From positions 186,001 to 250,000 of the forward strand of contig CP021372.1 in NCBI GenBank assembly GCA_002600635.1: a stretch of DNA of 64,000 nt, in the 5' to 3' direction. Origin of the DNA: Rhizobium sp. ACO-34A. GTDB lineage: Bacteria; Pseudomonadota; Alphaproteobacteria; Rhizobiales; Rhizobiaceae. The position numbers and the translations under genes were made by a program. The notes under the pieces are model-generated. The model had not been told where the DNA came from and did not search any database. It was given only the letters and a program-made list of their open reading frames with translations. This document shows, in pieces, positions 62,023 to 64,000 of this stretch (positions are counted from its first letter, which is position 1; every line of letters begins with the position of its first letter).

Positions 62023-63113
62023 CAGGTAGTTGCTCCCTCAAAGACCATCACATCTGCCGGATCGACATAGAAGACTACCTTTTTGCCGGGAGAGAGGTCC
62101 GCTGGCACTTCCATGCGCGACAGTTCCGCAAAAAGCGGCTTGCGGAGCCCTTCCATTCCCAGTTCGACGCGCAGCCGGTCGCCATGGAACAGGCTTTCCA
62201 GAACGGTGCATTCGAGGACATTGAGGCCTTCGCCGGGTCTGGTCTGCAGCCGCTCGGGACGGATGCCGATCGTCGCCTTCCCGGCGCGGGCTGAACCGTC
62301 ACGGTTAGCGCGAAGCATTGCGCCATTTGCGAGACGGAAGGTGGTCACGCCATTTTCCCGGCCGGCGATCTCGGCATTGATCAGGTTCGTGGCCCCGATG
62401 AAATCGGCGACGTAGGGGTTTGCGGGGTTGTCATAGAGTTCGGTGGGAGAGCCGATCTGGGCGATGCGCCCCTGGTTCATCACCACGATCCGGTCAGAGA
62501 GTGCCAGCGCTTCGGTCTGGTCGTGGGTGACCATTACGAAGGTGATGCCGAGTTCCCGATGCAGGCGTTTCAGCTCCACCTGCATGCCCTCGCGCAGCTT
62601 GACGTCAAGGGCCGATAGCGGTTCGTCCAGCAGGAGAACCCGAGGTCGCCGGACGATCGCACGGGCCATGGCGACGCGCTGGCGCTGGCCGCCGGAAAGC
62701 TCGCCCGGGCGACGACGCGCCATGCCCTCCAGTCCGACCATGGCAAGTGCATCGGCCACACGCTTGTCGCGTTCGGATTTCGGCACGTTGTTCGATTTCA
62801 CGCTGAGCCCGTAGCCGATGTTCTCGGTGACGTTCATATGGGGAAAGAGCGCGTAGTCCTGAAAGACCGTGTTGACCGGCCGGCGATAGGGCGGGCTGCC
62901 GGTGACATCGGCGCCATCGATGGAGACACGGCCGGTGCTCGCCTGTTCGAAGCCTCCGATCAGCCTCAGCGTCGTCGTCTTGCCGCAGCCGGAAGGGCCG
63001 AGCAGCGTGACGAATTCACCTTCGGCGATATCGAGGTCGATGGCGTGCAGCGCCGTGAAAATTCCATAGGTTTTCGTGACGCCGGAGAGCGCCACTATGG
63101 GATTGGAAGTCAT
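62022..63113 (-). CDS. Polyamine-type ABC transporter ATP-binding protein, PotA-like
   Basis: 363-aa ATPase. Walker A GPSGCGKTT (about 40), Q-loop FQDYALFPH (about 85), signature LSGGQRQR (about 138), Walker B VLLLDEPLSALD (about 158) and switch VTHDQTEAL (about 195). The C-terminal TOBE domain (about 285-360) is typical of PotA-type ATPases. I chose ATG 63113 because family text begins at MTSNPIVALSGV; an upstream extension to 63188 would run across the stem-loop. Confidence 0.92.
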   Translation of the reverse strand: MTSNPIVALSGVTKTYGIFTALHAIDLDIAEGEFVTLLGPSGCGKTTTLRLIGGFEQASTGRVSIDGADVTGSPPYRRPVNTVFQDYALFPHMNVTENIGYGLSVKSNNVPKSERDKRVADALAMVGLEGMARRRPGELSGGQRQRVAMARAIVRRPRVLLLDEPLSALDVKLREGMQVELKRLHRELGITFVMVTHDQTEALALSDRIVVMNQGRIAQIGSPTELYDNPANPYVADFIGATNLINAEIAGRENGVTTFRLANGAMLRANRDGSARAGKATIGIRPERLQTRPGEGLNVLECTVLESLFHGDRLRVELGMEGLRKPLFAELSRMEVPADLSPGKKVVFYVDPADVMVFEGATT

Positions 63114-63147
63114 GCGTTCCCCGCGTATTTTGGCTTTTTGTCTTGTG

Positions 63148-63180
63148 GGAAATGCCCCCTCAGGATGCCGGGGCATTTCC
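63148..63180 (-). terminator. Stem-loop between binding-protein and ATPase genes
   Basis: 11-bp perfect stem ggaaatgcccc / ggggcatttcc with an 11-nt loop between the potD-like stop and the potA-like start. There is no U-run on the minus strand, so it more likely stabilises or attenuates the mRNA, giving more binding protein than membrane subunits. Confidence 0.6.
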
Positions 63181-63191
63181 GCTGGCAAGGA

Positions 63192-64000
63192 TCAGGGGGC
63201 AGCCTTCACCGCGTTCCAGACTTCCAGATACTTGTCGAGGCGCTTCGGCTGCTGCCACATGACGAGGCTCTTCACGAACTCGACGTTGTCAACCTGCCGG
63301 TCCTTCTTCATCTGGTCGTCCATGCAACCAGCAACGGTTTTCGGATTGACCGGGAAGTAGCCGGTGGATTCGGCGATGCCGCACTGGCCGTCAGCCGATT
63401 CCATGAAGGACATGAACTTGTAGGCGCAGTCCTCGTTGGGGGTGTCCTTCACCAGCATCATCGAGTCCATCCAGCCTTCGGCCTTTTCCTTCGGCGTGAA
63501 TTCGACGACCTCGAAACCCTTCTTCAGGTTGTTGACGTCCTTGCTGGTCAGGCCGGTCCAGGCGTTGGAGACGAAGACTTCCTGATTTGCCATCAGTTCC
63601 GTCAGTTCGCCGGCCGAGGCCCAGTATTTGCGCACCAGCGGCTTCTGTTCGATAAGCTTGGCCTTGACGGTTTCCAGCTCCTCGTCGGTCAGGTCGAAGA
63701 CGTTGTTGTAGCCGAGATAGCGGGCGGTCCAGTAGATCGCCGACTTGTCGTCCCACATCGAGATCTTGCCCTTGTTGGCGGGATCGAAGAGGACTCCGAT
63801 GGAATCGGGCGTGCCTGCGAACTTGTCCGGGCGATAGATCAGCGAGACTGAACCCCAGACCAGCGGAACGGCCCAGGTCGCGTCGTCAGCCACGACATCG
63901 CCGGACTTGGAGAATTCCGGATAGATGCTGTCGTGGCTCTCCACCTTGGCCGTATCGATCGGCTGGACGAAGCCGGCGAGCCGCATCATCGGCACGGTGT
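63192..64000 (-). CDS. Polyamine-type ABC transporter substrate-binding protein, C-terminal part (cut by window edge)
   Basis: At least 269 residues of a PotD/PotF-like periplasmic binding protein; the 5' end is beyond base 64000. WAVPLVWGSVSLIYRPDKF and ISMWDDKSAIYWTARYLGYN (middle lobe) and VSNAWTGLTSKD belong to the family. The pairs of Cys in EDCAYKF, GQCGIAEST and AGCMDDQ may form disulfides. First gene of the transporter-aldehyde dehydrogenase operon. Confidence 0.85.
   Translation of the reverse strand, partial: TVPMMRLAGFVQPIDTAKVESHDSIYPEFSKSGDVVADDATWAVPLVWGSVSLIYRPDKFAGTPDSIGVLFDPANKGKISMWDDKSAIYWTARYLGYNNVFDLTDEELETVKAKLIEQKPLVRKYWASAGELTELMANQEVFVSNAWTGLTSKDVNNLKKGFEVVEFTPKEKAEGWMDSMMLVKDTPNEDCAYKFMSFMESADGQCGIAESTGYFPVNPKTVAGCMDDQMKKDRQVDNVEFVKSLVMWQQPKRLDKYLEVWNAVKAAP

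Noticed and set aside
1..64000. CRISPR arrays, tRNA or rRNA genes, insertion sequences, replication origin
   Set aside because: No regularly spaced repeats, cloverleaf-like sequences, transposase motifs or partition genes were seen on either strand.

Overview
The window is high-GC DNA (most sampled rows are above 60% G+C) from an alphaproteobacterium, most likely one of the Rhizobiaceae (Rhizobium/Agrobacterium/Ensifer/Shinella group). That reading rests on the gene families present and on three copies of a RIME-like palindromic repeat (28701-28803, 33867-33970, 53152-53255). I found no rRNA, tRNA, CRISPR array, transposase, integrase or replication gene. The content is almost entirely transport and catabolism, as expected of accessory DNA such as a megaplasmid or a chromosomal catabolic region.

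Region 1 (1-16.2 kb) holds two separate siderophore systems. The first, all on the minus strand, runs ECF sigma factor, FecR-type anti-sigma, TonB receptor with an STN signalling domain, FhuD, FhuB, then a siderophore-interacting reductase that is frameshifted and leaves the window. The second is an AraC regulator, a second TonB receptor, and an overlapping binding protein / two permeases / ATPase / siderophore-interacting reductase operon.

Region 2 (16.3-19.9 kb) is a sulfonate/nitrate-type ABC transporter followed by an MsnO8-type luciferase-like oxidoreductase. Region 3 (20-23.5 kb) is the catechol ortho-cleavage operon catB-catC-catA with a divergent LysR regulator. Region 4 (23.6-30 kb) is a mixed stretch: a nucleotidyltransferase-fold protein, an ABC-F ATPase, a FAD oxidase with a divergent Lrp regulator, and an orphan PreA-like dihydropyrimidine dehydrogenase.

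Region 5 (30.4-64 kb) is a large nitrogen-compound catabolic block built from two parallel sets. One set has a dipeptide-type ABC transporter, class III aminotransferase, two-domain GNAT, two haloacid-dehalogenase-like proteins, a FAD oxidase and succinate-semialdehyde dehydrogenase. The other has a polyamine-type ABC transporter, aldehyde dehydrogenase, a paralogous two-domain GNAT, a FAD oxidase, an ArgE-like deacetylase, a 2-hydroxyacid dehydrogenase and a cupin. Between them lie hydantoinase/oxoprolinase HyuA-HyuB, a LysR regulator, another aldehyde dehydrogenase and a tartrate/malate-type dehydrogenase. The overall logic (import, oxidise or transaminate an amine, oxidise the aldehyde, feed the TCA cycle) is clear, but the substrate is not.

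The clearest foreign element is at 41.6-43.8 kb: a two-gene, translationally overlapping operon of unknown proteins, around 40-43% G+C in sampled rows, inserted inside the catabolic block. It is the best candidate here for an undescribed system. The smaller partner has features loosely reminiscent of ADP-ribosyltransferase-fold toxins; that is inference only.
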